Below are positions 53,586 to 55,774 of a stretch of DNA of 55,774 nt, in pieces. The number at the start of each line of letters is the position of its first letter. Position 1 is the stretch's first letter. Source of the DNA: Actinomycetota bacterium (GTDB lineage Bacteria > Actinomycetota > Actinomycetes > Nanopelagicales > Nanopelagicaceae); contig WLJX01000007.1 of NCBI GenBank assembly GCA_009701575.1, positions 1 through 55,774 on the forward strand. The letters are read 5' to 3'. The notes below the pieces were generated by a model. The model saw only the letters and a list, made by a program, of their open reading frames with translations, made no database searches and was not told where the DNA came from. Position numbers and translations under genes: made by a program.

Positions 53586-54083
53586 TTAAAGAGTGAGCAG
53601 CATTCGGGTATTGCCGAGGGTATTTGGTTTGACGCTCTCGAGATCCAAAAATTCGGCGACTCCACTGTCATATGAGTGCAAAAGTTCTGTGTAAACATCT
53701 GGCGAAACTGGCGTTCCTTGTATCTCAAGAAAACCATGTCGACCAAAAAATTCTGTTTCAAATGTTAAACAAAATATTCTTTTGATTCCAAGTTCGGAAG
53801 CCCGCTTAATCAAAACTTCTAGTATCCCGTGTCCAACACCTTTACCGCGCACACTTTTATCCACTGCAACTGAACGCACTTCTGCTAGATCTTCCCACAA
53901 GACGTGCATGGCGCCGCAGCCAACAACTTTGCCATCTATTTCGGCAACGGTAAATTCTTGAACGCTTTCATAAAGCGTCACCGTCTCTTTTGTAAGTAAA
54001 CGACGACCGGCTGCATACTCATCAATAATTGCTCGAATATTTTTTATATCAGAAGTTTTTGCTTGGCGAATTATCAGCGACAT
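53586..54083 (-). CDS. argA: Amino-acid N-acetyltransferase (ArgA, Rv2747 type)
   Basis: A 165-residue GNAT enzyme making N-acetylglutamate for arginine synthesis. It closely resembles mycobacterial Rv2747: TLYESVQEFTVAEIDGKVVGCGAMHV, the acetyl-CoA site VAVDKSVRGKGVGHGIL, FCLTFETEFFGRHGF, EIQGTPVSPDVY and the C-terminal KPNTLGNTRMLL. It is 6 bp behind lysS and probably cotranscribed with it. It lacks the kinase-like domain of the E. coli type ArgA. Confidence 0.93.
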   Translation of the reverse strand: MSLIIRQAKTSDIKNIRAIIDEYAAGRRLLTKETVTLYESVQEFTVAEIDGKVVGCGAMHVLWEDLAEVRSVAVDKSVRGKGVGHGILEVLIKRASELGIKRIFCLTFETEFFGRHGFLEIQGTPVSPDVYTELLHSYDSGVAEFLDLESVKPNTLGNTRMLLTL

Positions 54084-54089
54084 AATTAT

Positions 54090-55616
54090 TTAAGATTCTT
54101 CCGGCTTTACTAATGGAAAGAGAATTGTTTCGCGAATACCAAGACCAGTCAGAGCCATAAGTAATCGATCGGCGCCCATTCCCATGCCTCCCATTGGTGG
54201 CATTGCATACTCCATCGCACGCAGGAAATCTTCATCTATCTGCATTGCTTCAAGATCACCTTTAGAACCAAGTGCTGCCTGTTCCGTCAATCGTTCACGT
54301 TGAATCACAGGATCAATTAATTCGGAGTATCCAGTTGCAAGTTCGAAACCATCTATATAAAGATCCCATTTTTCGGCGATTCCCGGAATCTCGCGATGCG
54401 CACGTACAAGTGGTGAGGTATCAATTGGATAACCTTTAACAAATATTGGACCCGTTAACTTGCCTTCTGAAACGTGTTCAAATATCTCCTCGGCCAGCTT
54501 GCCAGCAATCCACTTTGGATCAATCTTCATGCCTAATTTTTCCGCGATTTTAACTAACTCTGGGCGAGGAGTTAAGGCTGTAACATCTTCACCAACGCCT
54601 TTGGAAATCAAATCGAAGAGAGATGCTTCTTCCCATTTTCCACCGAGATCAACTTCTCTACCATCATGGTGAGTGACAACATGGCTGCCAGATGTTGCCA
54701 TCGCAGCATCTTGGATGAGTTGACGCGTTAAATCTGCAATTGAATTCCAATCACCATAAGCCTCATAGCTTTCAATCATTGCAAATTCAGGTGAGTGGCT
54801 TGAATCTGCACCTTCATTTCTGAAGTTACGGTTAATTTCAAAGACGCGTTCAATTCCACCAACGACACAACGCTTTAGAAAAAGCTCGGGCGCTATGCGC
54901 AGGAACAGTTCCATGTCATATGCGTTACTGAGTGTTTTAAATGGTCGGGCAGCTGCTCCACCATGCATGACTTGAAGCATCGGTGTTTCAACTTCAACGA
55001 AACCACGGTTGTGAAAAGTTTCACGAAGCGCCCGCATTACATTTGGTCGCAACCTGGCATTGGAACGCGCTTCTGGTCGCACAATTAGATCCACATAACG
55101 CATACGAACTCGGGTCTCTTCAGATAGCGGCTTATGATCGACTGGAAGGGGGCGAAGTGATTTTGCAGCCATCTTCCAACTTGAAGCAAGAATAGATAAC
55201 TCACCGCGCTTTGAAGTTATAACTTCACCTGTGACACTTACTAAGTCTCCTAAATCAACATCTGATTTCCAAAGATCTAATACCTCTTGGCCAACTTTGT
55301 CGAGTGAGAACATCGCTTGAATTTCAGTTCCATCACCTTCGCGCAGAGTTGCGAAACATAATTTTCCAGTATCGCGCTTAAAAATTACTCGTCCAGCTAC
55401 GCTTTCAATAATTCCAGTAGCAATATCAATTGCCAACCCTTTATGAGTTTCACGAATTTCTTTAATGCTCTTTGTTCTTGGAACTTCAACTGGATATGGC
55501 TCAGTTCCACGCTCAATAATTGCCGCACGCTTCTCGCGACGAATCCGAAGCTGCTCTGGCAGATCATCTGCATCAGATACCGCTGGCGTATTTTGAGAGT
55601 TATTTTTTTCGCTCAT
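54090..55616 (-). CDS. lysS: Lysyl-tRNA synthetase (class II)
   Basis: A 508-residue enzyme charging tRNA-Lys. An OB-fold anticodon domain (about residues 60-170, AGRVIFKRDTGKLCFATLREG) precedes the class II core: motif 1 region RFVEVETPML-like stretch, motif 2 FRNEGADSSHSPEFAMIESYEAYGDW, and motif 3 GMGMGADRLLMALTG. The variants are those of actinobacterial LysS. Start ATG 55616; TAGACT (55632-55627) lies 10 nt upstream. It is 29 bp behind coaX. Confidence 0.96.
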   Translation of the reverse strand: MSEKNNSQNTPAVSDADDLPEQLRIRREKRAAIIERGTEPYPVEVPRTKSIKEIRETHKGLAIDIATGIIESVAGRVIFKRDTGKLCFATLREGDGTEIQAMFSLDKVGQEVLDLWKSDVDLGDLVSVTGEVITSKRGELSILASSWKMAAKSLRPLPVDHKPLSEETRVRMRYVDLIVRPEARSNARLRPNVMRALRETFHNRGFVEVETPMLQVMHGGAAARPFKTLSNAYDMELFLRIAPELFLKRCVVGGIERVFEINRNFRNEGADSSHSPEFAMIESYEAYGDWNSIADLTRQLIQDAAMATSGSHVVTHHDGREVDLGGKWEEASLFDLISKGVGEDVTALTPRPELVKIAEKLGMKIDPKWIAGKLAEEIFEHVSEGKLTGPIFVKGYPIDTSPLVRAHREIPGIAEKWDLYIDGFELATGYSELIDPVIQRERLTEQAALGSKGDLEAMQIDEDFLRAMEYAMPPMGGMGMGADRLLMALTGLGIRETILFPLVKPEES

Positions 55617-55645
55617 AAGGTGTGTAAGTCTATCCTTTAAGCGGG

Positions 55646-55774
55646 TTAAGAATTGCGTTCATGAACTAAGCGAAGTCCAATTAAGGTCAAATCTGGCTCG
55701 TGAAAATCAATAGTTTCACTTACCCCGATTACCAACGGCGCTAAGCCACCAGTTGCAATAACACTCACCTCGCC
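55646..55774 (-). CDS. coaX: Type III pantothenate kinase, C-terminal fragment
   Basis: The last 42 codons of a minus-strand gene that continues beyond the right edge. The translation contains VIATGGLAPLVIG and ends HEPDLTLIGLRLVHERNS, which matches the end of CoaX, the pantothenate kinase of coenzyme A synthesis. The coaX-lysS order is the actinobacterial one. It was too short to appear as a long frame and was read directly from the sequence. Confidence 0.88.
   Translation of the reverse strand, partial: GEVSVIATGGLAPLVIGVSETIDFHEPDLTLIGLRLVHERNS

Noticed and set aside
1-55774. CRISPR arrays, insertion sequences, prophage, integron or anti-phage system
   Set aside because: No repeat-spacer array, transposase, integrase, restriction, toxin-antitoxin or phage genes were seen; the window reads as core chromosome.

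Overview
The window is a dense, AT-rich stretch of bacterial chromosome with almost no intergenic space. It most likely comes from a streamlined freshwater actinobacterium of the acI / Nanopelagicales type. That placement is inference from gene content: an actinorhodopsin with the Blh retinal-forming oxygenase and a split actinobacterial lycopene cyclase, an ArgA of the mycobacterial Rv2747 kind, a coaX-lysS-argA-clpC...radA block, an XPB helicase with its helicase-associated partner, and a phosphatase-TlpA-CcdA-ResB-CcsB order recalled from the mycobacterial Rv0525-Rv0529 region. No insertion sequence, prophage, CRISPR array or rRNA operon was seen. One tRNA gene (tRNA-Tyr) is present.

Layout. 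1-3436: a CUT2 sugar ABC transporter (end of the binding protein, ATPase, permease) and a PsiE-like membrane protein. A perfect 14-bp hairpin lies between the binding protein and the ATPase. 3440-7050: tRNA-Tyr, an FMN-dependent 2-hydroxy-acid oxidase coupled to an SDR dehydrogenase, YajQ and a RarD-like exporter. 7009-22982 (minus strand): a complete 14-subunit complex I operon nuoA-N ending in a long-chain polyprenyl diphosphate synthase. 23078-30990: menaquinone synthesis (menG, menF, menD, menC, menB, menE, menA) with bioY inserted. 31006-35517: a small PLDc_N-type membrane protein and the System II cytochrome c maturation operon. Together, 7-35.5 kb is a respiratory block that makes the quinone tail, the quinone, its first reductase and the c-type cytochrome assembly machinery. 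35552-41480: HAD phosphatase, helicase-associated protein, M20 peptidase, XPB helicase, glutaredoxin. 41581-46611: a secreted zinc-peptidase-like protein, a secreted unknown coupled to proC, and an 11-cysteine protein. 46613-49346: the light-harvesting locus (blh, crtYc, crtYd, a small membrane protein and actinorhodopsin). 49554-55774: radA, clpC, argA, lysS and the end of coaX.

Two levels of organisation stand out. First, many genes that begin transcription units have a TANNNT -10 box exactly 6 nt before the start codon, which predicts leaderless mRNAs. Actinorhodopsin, crtYc and clpC instead have Shine-Dalgarno sites, and actinorhodopsin has a predicted 95-nt leader. Second, the retinal/opsin locus carries candidate control elements: a 7-bp inverted repeat spanning the overlapping blh/crtYc promoters, a palindrome on the predicted actinorhodopsin -35 box, and a strong terminator separating the opsin from the small membrane protein gene.
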